The notes: generated by a model from the sequence alone, not told the origin. Positions 46,932 through 57,026 are shown, counted from the first letter of the stretch. The stretch: DNA of 64,000 bases from Fusobacterium ulcerans ATCC 49185 (GCF_900683735.1 NZ_LR215979.1:3348001-3412000), one strand, 5' to 3'. A program made the numbers and translations.

Positions 46932-48116
46932 ATGGCTAAGGCAAAATTCGAAAGAAGCAAACCCCATGTAAACATTGGAACAATTGGACACGTTGACCAC
47001 GGAAAAACAACTACAACAGCAGCTATTTCTAAAGTTTTATCAGACTTAGGACTAGCTCAAAAAGTTGATTTTGATAAAATCGACGTAGCTCCAGAAGAAA
47101 GAGAAAGAGGAATCACAATCAACACAGCTCACATTGAGTATGAAACAGAAAAAAGACACTACGCACACGTTGACTGTCCAGGACATGCTGACTATGTAAA
47201 AAACATGATCACAGGAGCAGCTCAAATGGATGGAGCTATTCTAGTTGTATCAGCAGCAGATGGACCTATGCCACAAACAAGAGAGCACATCCTACTATCA
47301 AGACAGGTTGGAGTTCCATATATCGTAGTATATTTAAATAAAGCAGATATGGTAGACGATCCAGAATTACTAGAACTAGTAGAAATGGAAGTAAGAGAAT
47401 TACTAACAGAGTATGGATTCCCAGGAGATGACATTCCAGTAATAACAGGATCATCACTAGGAGCATTAAATGGAGAACAAAAATGGGTAGATCAAATAAT
47501 GGCGCTAATGAACGCAGTAGATGAGTATATTCCAACTCCAGAAAGAGCAGTAGATCAACCATTCTTGATGCCAATAGAAGACGTGTTCACAATAACAGGA
47601 AGAGGAACAGTTGTAACAGGAAGAGTAGAAAGAGGAATAGTAAAAGTAGGAGAAGAATTAGAAATAATAGGAATCAAACCTACAGCAAAGACAACATGTA
47701 CAGGAGTAGAAATGTTTAGAAAACTACTTGATCAAGGTCAAGCAGGAGATAACATAGGAGCTCTATTAAGAGGAACTAAAAAAGAAGATGTAGAAAGAGG
47801 ACAAGTACTAGCAAAACCAGGATCAATCCTACCACATACAGGATTTAGATCAGAAGTATATGTATTGACAAAAGAAGAGGGAGGAAGACATACACCATTC
47901 TTCTCAGGATACAGACCACAATTCTACTTCAGAACTACAGATATAACAGGAGCAGTAACATTACCAGAAGGAGTAGAAATGGTAATGCCAGGAGATAACA
48001 TAGAAATGAGAGTAGAATTAATCCACCCAATCGCAATGGAAACAGGATTAAGATTCGCAATCAGAGAAGGTGGAAGAACAGTAGCTTCTGGTGTAGTTGC
48101 TGAAATTACTAAATAG
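46932..48116 (+). CDS. tuf: Elongation factor Tu
   Basis: 394 residues. GTPase delivering aminoacyl-tRNA to the ribosome. G1 GHVDHGKTT (about 19-27), ERERGITIN (about 56), G3 DCPGHADYV (about 81), NKADMVDD (about 136) and SSLGAL (about 174) are complete. CGGAGGT lies 8 nt before the ATG. Codon use is richer in preferred codons than in neighbours (many CTA, GGA, GTA), fitting high expression. The only tuf in the window; it follows tRNA Thr-Glu-Tyr rather than fusA. Confidence 0.99.
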   Translation: MAKAKFERSKPHVNIGTIGHVDHGKTTTTAAISKVLSDLGLAQKVDFDKIDVAPEERERGITINTAHIEYETEKRHYAHVDCPGHADYVKNMITGAAQMDGAILVVSAADGPMPQTREHILLSRQVGVPYIVVYLNKADMVDDPELLELVEMEVRELLTEYGFPGDDIPVITGSSLGALNGEQKWVDQIMALMNAVDEYIPTPERAVDQPFLMPIEDVFTITGRGTVVTGRVERGIVKVGEELEIIGIKPTAKTTCTGVEMFRKLLDQGQAGDNIGALLRGTKKEDVERGQVLAKPGSILPHTGFRSEVYVLTKEEGGRHTPFFSGYRPQFYFRTTDITGAVTLPEGVEMVMPGDNIEMRVELIHPIAMETGLRFAIREGGRTVASGVVAEITK

Positions 48117-48143
48117 TTAGCTAAATCCAAAAATCAAAATATT

Positions 48144-48173
48144 GAGATCAGCTTTATGCTGGTCTCTTTTTTT
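48144..48173 (+). terminator. Rho-independent terminator after tuf
   Basis: GAGATCAGC and GCTGGTCTC form a 9-bp stem with loop TTTAT, followed by seven T residues. Confidence 0.95.
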
Positions 48174-48194
48174 ATCTATAAAAATACAACATAA

Positions 48195-48243
48195 TGACTA
48201 ATTGGTCAAAAATATTGACTAACTAGTCAAAGAGGTATATAAT
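48195..48243 (+). promoter_or_regulatory. Two palindromic operators overlapping a sigma-70 promoter
   Basis: TGACTAATTGGTCA (48195-48208) and TGACTAACTAGTCA (48216-48229) are near-perfect 14-bp palindromes whose centres are 21 bp apart. The second overlaps the -35 TTGACT (48215-48220) of a promoter with a 17-nt spacer and consensus TATAAT (48238-48243). This is the usual layout of TetR-family repression; the regulator gene is not in the window. Confidence 0.75.
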
Positions 48244-48282
48244 TAAGAATTATAGAAAATATCGTAAACAGAGGTAAAAAAT

Positions 48283-49011
48283 ATGCTGGATAAAAATATA
48301 GATAAAGTAAAAGACAAGGTAATAAATATTTTGAGAAAGAGATATAAGGATTTGGATATAAAAAAAGAAAATCTAATTCTGCTGCATAAAGGACAATTTG
48401 CTAATGCTACAGTTTTTAGATATTGTGATGCCAAAATAGATCTTACAATAAAGGATTTTTCTGGTTCACCATGGCTGATAAAGAATATTTTTGGAAGACT
48501 TGCTGTTAACATTGAAGGAAAAACTTTGAAAAAACTTGAGGGAAATAAATCTGTAACTAAACAAGTGAAGTTTCTTTCTCCATATACTTTGTCTTTTGCA
48601 TATATAAAGGGAAAACCTTTAAAAAAATGCGATAATATCCCAAGAGAATTTTTCATTACTTTGGAAAAAAATGTCAAAAAAATGCATGAAAAGGAAATAG
48701 TTCATTTAGATCTGAGGAATTTAGGGAATATAATAATGGGAGAAAATAATTATCCTTATATAATAGATTTCCAATCATGTATCTCTACCAAATATCTACC
48801 TAAAAAATTAAAAAAAATTTTAAGAAAAGTAGATATATCAGGAGTGTATAAGTGTTGGGAAAACAGATGTTCAGAGCCTATTGATGAAAAAAGAAAAAAA
48901 TTTCTCAATAGATTTAAAGAAATAAGAAAAATGTGGGTATTAAAAGGATATCCATTAATGAGAATTTTAAAAAAAATCAAAGCTAAACTTTCTTATAAAC
49001 ATTCATTTTAA
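48283..49011 (+). CDS. WaaP/Kdo-kinase-like protein kinase
   Basis: 242 residues with a kinase-like core: a probable ATP-site Lys58 (LTIKDF), the catalytic loop HLDLRNLGN (141-149, Asp143 and Asn149) and a DFG-equivalent Asp162 (YIIDFQS). The family phosphorylates LPS core sugars (WaaP, KdkA) or acts as RIO-like kinase. The basic C-terminal helix would suit membrane or lipid-A contact. AGAGGT precedes the ATG. It is expressed from the operator-controlled promoter immediately upstream. LPS substrate is inference. Confidence 0.78.
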   Translation: MLDKNIDKVKDKVINILRKRYKDLDIKKENLILLHKGQFANATVFRYCDAKIDLTIKDFSGSPWLIKNIFGRLAVNIEGKTLKKLEGNKSVTKQVKFLSPYTLSFAYIKGKPLKKCDNIPREFFITLEKNVKKMHEKEIVHLDLRNLGNIIMGENNYPYIIDFQSCISTKYLPKKLKKILRKVDISGVYKCWENRCSEPIDEKRKKFLNRFKEIRKMWVLKGYPLMRILKKIKAKLSYKHSF

Positions 49012-49104
49012 AATAATTTCTTTGAAAAAGATAGATTCTGGGTTATAATTCAACGTAATAAAAACAGAATAAAGTTTTTTAAAAATTGAAAGGAAGAAAG
49101 TTTA

Positions 49105-49334
49105 ATGAAAAAAAGAGAGGATGGTCTATTTACTACTATTGCTATAATAGTTGGGATAATTATTGGATCAGGGTTTTTAAAGTGACAATATCTTTATATA
49201 TACTGAGTGGAAGTTTAATAAAAGGAATATTAGTATTTTCAATGGCAGCAGTTGGAATAATATCTGGGAGTTTTTCTATAAGTATATTGGCTTCTAAAAC
49301 TATAAAAGCTGAATGTATTTCTCTTTTTTTATAA
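49105..49334 (+). pseudogene. Truncated, frameshifted amino-acid permease (APC family)
   Basis: ATG 49105 with AGGAAG upstream encodes MKKREDGLFTTIAIIVGIII and stops at a TGA at 49183-49185. The neighbouring frame continues with SGSLIKGILVFSMAAVGIIS and then GSFSISILASKT. Read together they match the first two to three membrane segments of an APC-type amino-acid permease (GLFTTIAIIVGIVIGSGIFFK start). A frameshift lies at about 49176-49190 and the remaining 350 or so residues are gone. It is a gene remnant. Confidence 0.7.
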
Positions 49335-49504
49335 AAGATTAATTTTAATATTAAAAATAATATAATATATAAAGAATAAAAGCAAGAAAAGTGAAATGAA
49401 AAGAAGAAAATAAGTATTTAAAGTATTACATAAATTAAGTAAAAAATTTTTTGAATATGATAAAAGTAAGATACTACTAAAAATATGAGCATCAGGAGGA
49501 AAAT

Positions 49505-49879
49505 ATGAAAAAACCATTTTTTATGAGAGGGATTGGATTAATAATTGTAATAGCAGCAGTTTTAAAACTTTTGGCAGGAATAACAGTTCTTCTCTTTCCA
49601 TTGAATATAGAAGAAGTTCCAAAGATAAATTTATATGGAAACTTGATATTTTCAGGAGAATATATATTTGGAAGTCTTTTATATATTCTCTCAGGAGTGT
49701 TTTTGATTATGGGGAAGAAAAGAGCAAGAGAGATATTTCTTTTCAGCATAATATTTTCTCTTGGAATAACTCTTCTTCCAGGAATGATAATAACTGTAGA
49801 AGAGATGGTGATTTTTGTAATATTTTCCATTTTGCTTTATATAGTAAAAAGTGTACGAGAGTATTTTTCAAAAATTTAA
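49505..49879 (+). CDS. Unrecognised small membrane protein (four spans)
   Basis: 124 residues with four predicted membrane segments (about 9-31, 49-69, 77-97, 99-114) and a positively charged end. AGGAGG lies 5 nt before the ATG. No family recognised; the composition resembles small DUF-type membrane proteins. It lies between the broken permease and the S10 operon and has no clear operon partner. Confidence 0.75.
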   Translation: MKKPFFMRGIGLIIVIAAVLKLLAGITVLLFPLNIEEVPKINLYGNLIFSGEYIFGSLLYILSGVFLIMGKKRAREIFLFSIIFSLGITLLPGMIITVEEMVIFVIFSILLYIVKSVREYFSKI

Positions 49880-50033
49880 TATAAAATATTAAAAAATATC
49901 TAAAAAAAATTATGAGAAAAAATTAAAAAATATGTTTTTGAAGGAAAAAAATCTAAAAAAATATTGTAAAACTATGAATTGAAGTAACGTTGAGAAAATT
50001 ATAAAAAAATATCTAAAAATTTCAAAAAAAGCT

Positions 50034-50061
50034 TTGCTTTTTCTTATAACTATGATATAAT
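50034..50061 (+). promoter_or_regulatory. S10-spc operon promoter
   Basis: TTGCTT (50034-50039), 16 nt, consensus TATAAT (50056-50061) with an extended TG two bases upstream. It lies 62 nt before rpsJ, after a 120-nt A-rich tract. Confidence 0.7.
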
Positions 50062-50123
50062 CCTTAGAGTGTATAAGGATATTTGATCCTTAAAGATGAT
50101 TTTGAAGGAGGTGTAAAGAATAG

Positions 50124-50435
50124 ATGGCTTCTAACAAATTAAGAATCTACTTAAAGGCTTATGACCACACTTTATTAGATCAATCAGCTAAAAGAATAGC
50201 GGAGGTTGCTAAAAAGTCTGGAGCAGAGATTGCAGGACCTATGCCATTACCTACTAAAATTAAAAAGTACACTGTTTTAAGATCAGTGCATGTAAACAAG
50301 GATTCAAGAGAACAATTTGAAATGAGAGTACACAGAAGAATGGTAGAAATTAATAATTCTACACAAAAGACAATCGCTTCGTTAACAGCAGTTAACTTGC
50401 CAGCTGGTGTCGGAATAGAAATCAAACAAATCTAA
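50124..50435 (+). CDS. rpsJ: 30S ribosomal protein S10
   Basis: 103 residues ([20 protein letters not shown] start, [17 protein letters not shown] core). Head protein of the 30S subunit, first gene of the S10 operon. AAGGAGGTG lies 10 nt before the ATG. A 190-nt structured gap, not the usual short gap, follows before rplC. Confidence 0.98.
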   Translation: MASNKLRIYLKAYDHTLLDQSAKRIAEVAKKSGAEIAGPMPLPTKIKKYTVLRSVHVNKDSREQFEMRVHRRMVEINNSTQKTIASLTAVNLPAGVGIEIKQI

Positions 50436-50456
50436 TTGATTGATGATTTCTTTAAA

Positions 50457-50600
50457 AAGCACTCACGGTTTTAATTCGGGTAATTTGATTGTGCTTGATA
50501 AGATGGTTATCGAAATCCAAATTATCCTTACAGAATAATACAAGTTGACGCTTTTTTTAAAGCTAGACAGTAGAACCACGAGGTCAAGTTGTCAACCAAT
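50457..50600 (+). promoter_or_regulatory. Structured intercistronic region before rplC
   Basis: Several complementary segments: AAGCAC (50457-50462) with GTGCTT (50491-50496); GGTAATTTG (50479-50487) with CAAATTATCC (50518-50527, one bulge) enclosing a GATAA/TTATC hairpin (50497-50511); GCTTT/AAAGC (50550-50563); GTTGAC (50544-50549) with GTCAAC (50591-50596). The first two helices cross, so they are either a pseudoknot or alternative folds. No ORF fits. I infer a regulatory mRNA element. Confidence 0.55.
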
Positions 50601-50625
50601 ATATTATTTGATGGAGGTAAAAACA

Positions 50626-51252
50626 ATGTCAGGAATTTTAGCAAAAAAAATTGGAATGACTCAAATATTTGAGGATGGAAAATTCATTCCAGTAACAGTT
50701 GTTGAAGCGGGTCCTAACTATGTTCTTCAAAAGAAGACTGTAGAAAATGATGGATATACAGCTCTACAATTAGGATTTGATGAGAAAAAGGAAAAAAACA
50801 CTACTAAACCAATTATGGGAATCTTCAAGAAAGCAGGAGTTAATCCTCAAAGATTTGTAAAAGAATTAAGAGTGGATTCTGTTGAAGGTTTTGAACTTGG
50901 ACAAGAAATCAAAGCTGATGTCTTAGCTGAAGTAGAGTATGTAGATATTACTGGTACTTCAAAAGGTAAAGGTACAGCAGGGGTTATGAAGAGACATAAC
51001 TTCGGTGGAAACAGAGCGTCTCACGGGGTTTCTAGAAACCACAGACTTGGAGGATCTATCGGAATGTCATCTTGGCCAGGAAAAGTTCTTAAAGGTAAAA
51101 GAATGGCTGGACAATACGGAAATGCAACTGTAACTGTTCAAAACTTAAAAGTAGTGAAAGTAGATGTTGAAAACAATCTACTATTGATCAAAGGTGCAGT
51201 ACCTGGATCAAAAAACAGTTATATAGTAGTTAAACCAGCAGTAAAAAAATAA
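50626..51252 (+). CDS. rplC: 50S ribosomal protein L3
   Basis: 208 residues from ATG 50626 (GGAGGT 7 nt upstream); the longer frame from 50545 reads through the structured leader and is rejected. MSGILAKKIGMTQIFEDGKF start and GVMKRHNFGGNRASHGVSRN core are L3-typical. Assembly-initiator protein binding 23S domain VI. Confidence 0.98.
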   Translation: MSGILAKKIGMTQIFEDGKFIPVTVVEAGPNYVLQKKTVENDGYTALQLGFDEKKEKNTTKPIMGIFKKAGVNPQRFVKELRVDSVEGFELGQEIKADVLAEVEYVDITGTSKGKGTAGVMKRHNFGGNRASHGVSRNHRLGGSIGMSSWPGKVLKGKRMAGQYGNATVTVQNLKVVKVDVENNLLLIKGAVPGSKNSYIVVKPAVKK

Positions 51253-51282
51253 TAGGTTAGTAGATGTGGAAGGAGGAAAATA

Positions 51283-51915
51283 ATGGCAGTTTTAAACATA
51301 TATGACTTGACAGGAACTCAAACTGGAACTGTTGAAGTTAAAGATACAGTGTTTGGGATTGAACCTAATCAAGCAGTACTTCATGAAGTATTGACTGCAG
51401 AATTAGCAGCTGCTAGACAAGGAACTGCAGCTACTAAGACTAGAGCAATGGTTAGAGGAGGGGGAAGAAAACCTTTCAAACAAAAAGGAACTGGTAGAGC
51501 AAGACAAGGTACTATCAGAGCTCCACATATGGTAGGAGGAGGAGTTACATTTGGTCCTCACCCAAGATCATATGAGAAAAAAGTTAATAAAAAAGTAAGA
51601 AACCTAGCTCTAAGATCAGCTTTATCAGCTAAAGTAGCTAATGGAGATATCCTTGTACTTGATGGTACAATTGATACACCAAAAACAAAAACAATAATAG
51701 CTTTAACAAATGCAGTAAATGCAACTACAAAGCAATTATTCGTAGTAAATGATCTTGCTGAACAAGCAGATTACAACTTATACTTATCAGTAAGAAACCT
51801 TGAAAATGCAGTTGTATTACAACCAAATGAAATTGGTGTATACTGGCTTCTAAAACAAGAAAAAGTAATTCTTACTAAAGAGGCACTAACTACAATAGAG
51901 GAGGTGCTTGGATAA
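51283..51915 (+). CDS. rplD: 50S ribosomal protein L4
   Basis: 210 residues with the conserved extended loop [20 protein letters not shown] (about 50-69) that lines the exit tunnel. In Proteobacteria L4 autoregulates the S10 operon; whether it binds the leader upstream of rplC here is an open question. GGAGG before the ATG; ends 1 nt over the rplW start. Confidence 0.98.
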   Translation: MAVLNIYDLTGTQTGTVEVKDTVFGIEPNQAVLHEVLTAELAAARQGTAATKTRAMVRGGGRKPFKQKGTGRARQGTIRAPHMVGGGVTFGPHPRSYEKKVNKKVRNLALRSALSAKVANGDILVLDGTIDTPKTKTIIALTNAVNATTKQLFVVNDLAEQADYNLYLSVRNLENAVVLQPNEIGVYWLLKQEKVILTKEALTTIEEVLG

Positions 51916-52202
51916 TGACATCATATGATATAGTAAAGAAACCTGTAATAACTGAAAAAACTGAAACACTTAGAAGAGAGTACAACAAGTACACTTTCGA
52001 AGTGAGTCCAAAAGCTAACAAGATTCAAATCAAAAAAGCGATTGAGGAATTATTTAATGTAAAGGTTGAAACAGTATCTACTCTTAACAGCAAACCTGTT
52101 ACTAAAAGACATGGAATGAAACTTTACAAAACTCAAGCTAAAAAGAAGGCAATCGTTAAATTAGCTCAAGGAAATACAATAACTTACTTTAAAGAAGTAT
52201 AA
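51915..52202 (+). CDS. rplW: 50S ribosomal protein L23
   Basis: 95 residues (SYDIVKKPVITEKTETLRRE start). It sits at the tunnel exit and docks SRP and trigger factor. The ATG overlaps the rplD stop (TAATG), so translation is coupled. Confidence 0.98.
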   Translation: MTSYDIVKKPVITEKTETLRREYNKYTFEVSPKANKIQIKKAIEELFNVKVETVSTLNSKPVTKRHGMKLYKTQAKKKAIVKLAQGNTITYFKEV

Positions 52203-52256
52203 AATACTGTAAAACGGCTAAAGATATATATAGGTCTAAACGGAGGTTAAGCAAAA

Positions 52257-53087
52257 ATGGCTATTAGAAAAATGAAAGCAATGACTAATGGAACAAGACA
52301 CATGTCTAGATTAGTCAATGAAGATTTAGATAATGTAAGACCTGAAAAGTCTTTAACTGTACCTTTAAAATCTGCTTATGGTAGAGACAACTATGGACAT
52401 AGAACTTGTAGAGACAGACAAAAAGGACACAAAAGACTTTACAGAATTATCGACTTCAAAAGAAACAAATTAGATGTACCTGCTAGAGTAGAATCTATCG
52501 AGTACGATCCAAATAGAACTGCTAATATAGCTCTTTTATTCTATGTAGATGGAGAGAAAAGATATATACTAGCACCTAAAGGATTAAAAAAGGGCGACAT
52601 GGTTATGGCAGGATCTCAAGCTGAGATTAAACCAGGAAACGCACTAAAAATAAAAGACATGCCAGTAGGGGTTCAAATTCATAATGTTGAACTACAAAGA
52701 GGAAAGGGTGGACAATTAGTAAGATCTGCAGGAACAGCAGCAAGACTTGTTGCTAAAGAAGGAACTTACTGTCACATAGAATTACCATCAGGAGAACTTA
52801 GATTAATCCATGGTGAATGTATGGCAACTATCGGAGAAGTAGGAAACTCTGAACATAGCTTAGTCCAAATCGGTAAAGCTGGAAGAAACAGAAATATGGG
52901 TAAAAGACCTCATGTAAGAGGATCTGTAATGAACCCTGTTGATCACCCTCATGGAGGAGGAGAAGGTAAGAGTCCAGTAGGTAGAAAATCTCCTTTAACA
53001 CCTTGGGGTAAACCAGCAATGGGTGTTAAAACTAGAGGTAAGAAAACTACAGATAAATTTATCGTAAGAAGAAGAAACGATAAATAA
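52257..53087 (+). CDS. rplB: 50S ribosomal protein L2
   Basis: 276 residues. C-terminal [20 protein letters not shown] (about 222-241) with the functionally important His is present, as is [20 protein letters not shown] near the N-terminus. Needed for subunit association and peptidyl transfer. CGGAGG precedes the ATG. Confidence 0.98.
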   Translation: MAIRKMKAMTNGTRHMSRLVNEDLDNVRPEKSLTVPLKSAYGRDNYGHRTCRDRQKGHKRLYRIIDFKRNKLDVPARVESIEYDPNRTANIALLFYVDGEKRYILAPKGLKKGDMVMAGSQAEIKPGNALKIKDMPVGVQIHNVELQRGKGGQLVRSAGTAARLVAKEGTYCHIELPSGELRLIHGECMATIGEVGNSEHSLVQIGKAGRNRNMGKRPHVRGSVMNPVDHPHGGGEGKSPVGRKSPLTPWGKPAMGVKTRGKKTTDKFIVRRRNDK

Positions 53088-53111
53088 TTTTCGAGAGGAG
53101 GTTAATAGGTA

Positions 53112-53390
53112 ATGGCTAGATCATTAAAAAAAGGACCTTTCTGTGACCACCACTTAATGAAGAAAGTTGAAGATGCAGTTGCAACTGAAAACTTGAAAGC
53201 AGTAATTAAAACTTGGTCAAGAAGATCTACTATATTCCCTAATTTCATTGGAATCACTTTTGGTGTGTACAATGGTAAGAAGCACATACCTGTTCATGTA
53301 ACTGAGCAAATGGTTGGACACAAACTAGGTGAGTTTGCACCAACTAGAACTTACTACGGACACGGTGTGGATAAAAAGAAGAAAAAATAA
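53112..53390 (+). CDS. rpsS: 30S ribosomal protein S19
   Basis: 92 residues, [20 protein letters not shown] start and [20 protein letters not shown] core. Binds the 30S head with S13. GAGAGGAGG lies just upstream. Confidence 0.98.
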   Translation: MARSLKKGPFCDHHLMKKVEDAVATENLKAVIKTWSRRSTIFPNFIGITFGVYNGKKHIPVHVTEQMVGHKLGEFAPTRTYYGHGVDKKKKK

Positions 53391-53442
53391 TAATATAAAA
53401 TACTAAATTTTATTGATGTATGATATAAAGGAGGTTGGACTA

Positions 53443-53775
53443 GTGGAAGCTAGAGCAATAACTAGATTCGTAAGATTGTCTCCTAGAAAAGCTAGGTTAG
53501 TAGCTGACTTAGTAAGAGGAAAATCAGCGCTAGAAGCATTAGATATTCTAGAGTTTACAAACAAAAAAGCAGCTAGAATAATAAAGAAAACATTAGCATC
53601 AGCTGTTGCTAATGCAACTAACAACTTCAAGATGGATGAAGATAAGTTAGTAGTTTCAACAATAATGATTAATGATGGACCAGCTCTTAAAAGAATAATG
53701 CCTAGAGCTATGGGAAGAGCGGATATAATCAGAAAACCAACAGCTCACATTGTAGTGGCAGTTTCTGAAAAGTAG
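53443..53775 (+). CDS. rplV: 50S ribosomal protein L22
   Basis: 110 residues from GTG 53443, chosen because AAAGGAGGT lies 8 nt upstream; the longer frame from 53413 starts before this site. VRLSPRKARLVADLVRGKSA and the tunnel-hairpin PRAMGRADIIRKPTAHI are typical. Confidence 0.97.
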   Translation: MEARAITRFVRLSPRKARLVADLVRGKSALEALDILEFTNKKAARIIKKTLASAVANATNNFKMDEDKLVVSTIMINDGPALKRIMPRAMGRADIIRKPTAHIVVAVSEK

Positions 53776-53792
53776 TTTAAGGAGGTAAGACT

Positions 53793-54449
53793 GTGGGACA
53801 AAAAGTAGACCCTAGAGGACTAAGATTAGGAATAACAAGATCTTGGGATTCTAACTGGTATGCAGATAAGAAGGAATACGCTAAGTACTTCCATGAAGAT
53901 GTAAAAATCAGAGAACTTATCAAGAAGAACTACTTCCATGCAGGGATATCGAAGGTAAAGATCGAAAGAACTTCTCCTTCTAATGTAGTTGTTCTTGTTT
54001 ATACTGCAAAAGCAGGTATAATCATAGGAAGAAAAGGTGCTGAGATAGATAATCTTAGAGTATCACTTGAAAAATTAACTGGGAAAAAAGTAACAGTTAA
54101 AGTTCAAGAAGTAAAAGAATTCAACAAAGATGCTGTACTTGTTGCAGAAAATATTGCTACTTCAATTGAAAAAAGGGTAGCATATAAAAGAGCTGTAAGC
54201 CAAGCTATTATGAGAGCTATGAGAGCTGGAGCTAAAGGAATCAAAGTTATGGTTTCTGGAAGACTAAATGGAGCAGAAATTGCCAGAGCTGAATGGGTAG
54301 TTGAAGGTAAAGTTCCTTTACATACATTAAGAGCTGATATTGATTATGCAGTAGCAACAGCTCACACTACTTATGGAGCTCTAGGAATTAAAGTATGGGT
54401 TTTCCATGGTGAAGTTCTTCCAACTAAAAGGGAAGGAGGAGAAGCGTAG
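53793..54449 (+). CDS. rpsC: 30S ribosomal protein S3
   Basis: 218 residues from GTG 53793 with AAGGAGG upstream. [20 protein letters not shown] start, KH domain with GRKGAEID (about 76) and C-terminal [16 protein letters not shown]. Part of the mRNA entry site helicase. Confidence 0.98.
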   Translation: MGQKVDPRGLRLGITRSWDSNWYADKKEYAKYFHEDVKIRELIKKNYFHAGISKVKIERTSPSNVVVLVYTAKAGIIIGRKGAEIDNLRVSLEKLTGKKVTVKVQEVKEFNKDAVLVAENIATSIEKRVAYKRAVSQAIMRAMRAGAKGIKVMVSGRLNGAEIARAEWVVEGKVPLHTLRADIDYAVATAHTTYGALGIKVWVFHGEVLPTKREGGEA

Positions 54450-54451
54450 TC

Positions 54452-54874
54452 ATGTTAATGCCAAAAAGAACAAAACATAGAAAAATGTTTAGAGGTAGAA
54501 TGAAAGGTACTGCTCAAAGAGGAAATACTGTAGCATTCGGAGATTACGGACTACAAGCTCTTGAGCCACATTGGATTACTAATAGACAAATAGAATCATG
54601 TAGGGTTGCTATCAACAGAACTTTCAAAAGAGAAGGAAAAACTTTTATCAGAATATTCCCTGACAAACCAATCACAGCTAGACCAGCTGGAGTGAGAATG
54701 GGTAAAGGTAAAGGAAATGTTGAAGGTTGGGTAGCAGTTGTAAAACCTGGAAGAATCATGTTTGAGGTTTCAGGAGTAACTGAAGAAAGAGCATTAGTAG
54801 CTTTAAGAAAAGCTGCAATGAAACTTCCAATCAGTTGTAAAATCGTAAAAAAAGAGAATGGTGGTGAAAACTAA
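54452..54874 (+). CDS. rplP: 50S ribosomal protein L16
   Basis: 140 residues. [20 protein letters not shown] start matches the canonical MLxPKR N-terminus, which supports ATG 54452 over 54458. Organises the A-site tRNA region. Starts 2 nt after rpsC. Confidence 0.98.
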   Translation: MLMPKRTKHRKMFRGRMKGTAQRGNTVAFGDYGLQALEPHWITNRQIESCRVAINRTFKREGKTFIRIFPDKPITARPAGVRMGKGKGNVEGWVAVVKPGRIMFEVSGVTEERALVALRKAAMKLPISCKIVKKENGGEN

Positions 54875-55056
54875 TGAGAGCTAAGGAAATAAGAGAAATG
54901 TCTACTGAAGACTTAGTTGTTAAGTGTAAAGAGCTTAAGGAAGAATTATTCAACCTAAAGTTCCAACTTTCATTAGGTCAACTTACTAACACTGCTAAAA
55001 TTAGAGAAGTTAGAAGAGAAATTGCTAGAATTAACACAATCTTAAATGAAAGATAA
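54874..55056 (+). CDS. rpmC: 50S ribosomal protein L29
   Basis: 60 residues ([20 protein letters not shown], then [20 protein letters not shown]). Two-helix protein at the tunnel exit. ATG overlaps the rplP stop. Confidence 0.98.
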   Translation: MRAKEIREMSTEDLVVKCKELKEELFNLKFQLSLGQLTNTAKIREVRREIARINTILNER

Positions 55057-55106
55057 TCTCGTTCAGTTTATAGATGTTTGATTCTTAGGAAGAGGAGGTT
55101 AATGTC

Positions 55107-55358
55107 TTGAGAAACGAAAGAAAAGTTAGAGAAGGAATAGTTGTTTCTGACAAGATGGATAAAACAATTGTTATTGCAATAGAAACAATGACTTTGCATC
55201 CTATCTATAAAAAGAGAGTAAAAAGTACTACTAAGTTTAAAGCTCACGATGAAAATAATGTAGCTCAAACTGGAGATAAAGTAAGAATTATGGAAACTAG
55301 ACCATTATCGAGAGATAAAAGATGGAGACTAGTAGAGATTGTCGAGAAAGCTAGATAA
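55107..55358 (+). CDS. rpsQ: 30S ribosomal protein S17
   Basis: 83 residues from TTG 55107 after [27 protein letters not shown] and [19 protein letters not shown] are S17-typical. OB-fold primary 16S binder. Confidence 0.98.
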   Translation: MRNERKVREGIVVSDKMDKTIVIAIETMTLHPIYKKRVKSTTKFKAHDENNVAQTGDKVRIMETRPLSRDKRWRLVEIVEKAR

Positions 55359-55388
55359 TTCCAATTATTGTGAGAGGAGGATATTTTA

Positions 55389-55757
55389 ATGGTACAACAA
55401 CAAACTATCCTTAATGTTGCTGACAACTCTGGAGCTAAGAAACTTATGATTATAAGAGTTCTTGGTGGATCTAAAAAAAGATTCGGAAGAATTGGTGACA
55501 TCGTTGTCGCATCAGTTAAGGAAGCAATCCCTGGTGGAAACGTTAAAAAAGGTGACGTAGTAAAAGCTGTAATAGTAAGAACAAGAAAAGAATTAAGAAG
55601 AGAAGATGGATCATATATAAAATTTGATGATAACGCAGGAGTTATAATCAATACAAATAATGAACCAAAAGCAACAAGAATATTTGGACCAGTTGCAAGA
55701 GAGCTAAGAGCTAAAAACTTTATGAAAATAGTATCTCTAGCTCCTGAAGTAATCTAA
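55389..55757 (+). CDS. rplN: 50S ribosomal protein L14
   Basis: 122 residues ([20 protein letters not shown] start, [15 protein letters not shown] core, [20 protein letters not shown] end). Contributes to intersubunit bridges. GAGAGGAGG before the ATG. Confidence 0.98.
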   Translation: MVQQQTILNVADNSGAKKLMIIRVLGGSKKRFGRIGDIVVASVKEAIPGGNVKKGDVVKAVIVRTRKELRREDGSYIKFDDNAGVIINTNNEPKATRIFGPVARELRAKNFMKIVSLAPEVI

Positions 55758-55778
55758 TAAGAGAGGAGGCTAATAGTC

Positions 55779-56120
55779 GTGGCTAAACCTAAGATCAAAT
55801 TTGTACCTGAATCATTACATGTAAAGACTGGAGATTTAGTATATGTTATCTCTGGAAAAGACAAAGGTAAAACAGGTAAAGTTGTAAAAGTATTCCCAAG
55901 TAAAGGGAAAGTAGTAGTTGAAGGAATAAACATGATTACTAAACATATGAAGCCAACTCCAATAAACCCACAAGGTGGAGTTGTAACTAAGGAAGCTGCT
56001 ATATTTTCATCAAAAGTTATGCTTTTCGATGAAAAAGCAGGTAAACCTACAAGAGTTGGTCATAAAATAGTAGATGGTAAAAAAGTAAGATACTCTAAAG
56101 TATCTGGAGAAGTTCTATAA
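55779..56120 (+). CDS. rplX: 50S ribosomal protein L24
   Basis: 113 residues from GTG 55779 after GAGAGGAGG. KOW motif [20 protein letters not shown] (about 15-34). Assembly-initiator protein. Confidence 0.98.
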   Translation: MAKPKIKFVPESLHVKTGDLVYVISGKDKGKTGKVVKVFPSKGKVVVEGINMITKHMKPTPINPQGGVVTKEAAIFSSKVMLFDEKAGKPTRVGHKIVDGKKVRYSKVSGEVL

Positions 56121-56138
56121 GAAGGGAGGAAAACGTAA

Positions 56139-56690
56139 GTGTCTAAATACGTTTCTAGATATCACAAATTGTATAACGATGTTATAGTTCCAGCTCTTAT
56201 GAAAGACTTAGGAATCAATAACATTATGGAATGTCCAAAACTAGAAAAAATAATTGTAAACATGGGAGTAGGAGAAGCTACTCAAAATGTGAAATTAATA
56301 GATGCAGCTATGGGTGATTTAACTATCATCTCTGGACAAAAACCACTAGTAAGAAAAGCTAAAAAATCTGAAGCTGGATTTAAGTTAAGAGAAGGAATGC
56401 CAATCGGAGCAAAAGTTACTTTAAGAAAAGAGAGAATGTATGACTTTTTAGATAGATTAGTTAATGTAGTTCTTCCAAGAGTAAGAGACTTCGAAGGAGT
56501 TCCAGCTGACGCATTTGATGGAAGAGGAAACTACTCTCTAGGATTAAGAGATCAATTAGTTTTCCCTGAAATTGAATTCGATAAAGTTGATAAACTTTTA
56601 GGAATGTCTATCACTATGGTTTCTTCTGCAAAAGATGACGAAGAAGGAAGAGCTTTACTTAAGGCGTTTGGAATGCCTTTCAAAAAGTAA
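56139..56690 (+). CDS. rplE: 50S ribosomal protein L5
   Basis: 183 residues from GTG 56139 after [29 protein letters not shown] and [20 protein letters not shown] are L5-typical. Binds 5S rRNA in the central protuberance. Confidence 0.98.
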   Translation: MSKYVSRYHKLYNDVIVPALMKDLGINNIMECPKLEKIIVNMGVGEATQNVKLIDAAMGDLTIISGQKPLVRKAKKSEAGFKLREGMPIGAKVTLRKERMYDFLDRLVNVVLPRVRDFEGVPADAFDGRGNYSLGLRDQLVFPEIEFDKVDKLLGMSITMVSSAKDDEEGRALLKAFGMPFKK

Positions 56691-56712
56691 TAGTGAGGAG
56701 GGTAAGGAATAG

Positions 56713-57000
56713 ATGGCAAAGAAGTCAATGATCGCTAGAGATGCGAAAAGAGCTGAACTATGTGATAAATATGCTGAAAAAAGAGCAGAACTTAAAAAGA
56801 GAGTTGCAGAGGGAGATATGGAAGCTATGTTTGAATTAAACAAACTTCCAAAAGACTCTTCAGCAGTTAGAAAAAGAAATAGATGTCAGTTAGACGGAAG
56901 ACCAAGAGGATTCATGAGAGAATTTGGAATTTCAAGAGTAAAATTCAGACAGCTTGCAGGAGCTGGAGTTATACCAGGAGTTAAGAAATCATCTTGGTAA
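56713..57000 (+). CDS. rpsN: 30S ribosomal protein S14 (zinc-independent form)
   Basis: 95 residues, [20 protein letters not shown] start. This is the longer C-minus form without CxxC zinc pairs; the C-terminal [19 protein letters not shown] is intact. Having the long Zn-free form as the operon copy is worth noting, since many low-GC bacteria carry the short zinc form here. GTGAGGAGGG upstream. Confidence 0.98.
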   Translation: MAKKSMIARDAKRAELCDKYAEKRAELKKRVAEGDMEAMFELNKLPKDSSAVRKRNRCQLDGRPRGFMREFGISRVKFRQLAGAGVIPGVKKSSW

Positions 57001-57026
57001 TTTGATAGGAAGGAGGATTTTCGTAG

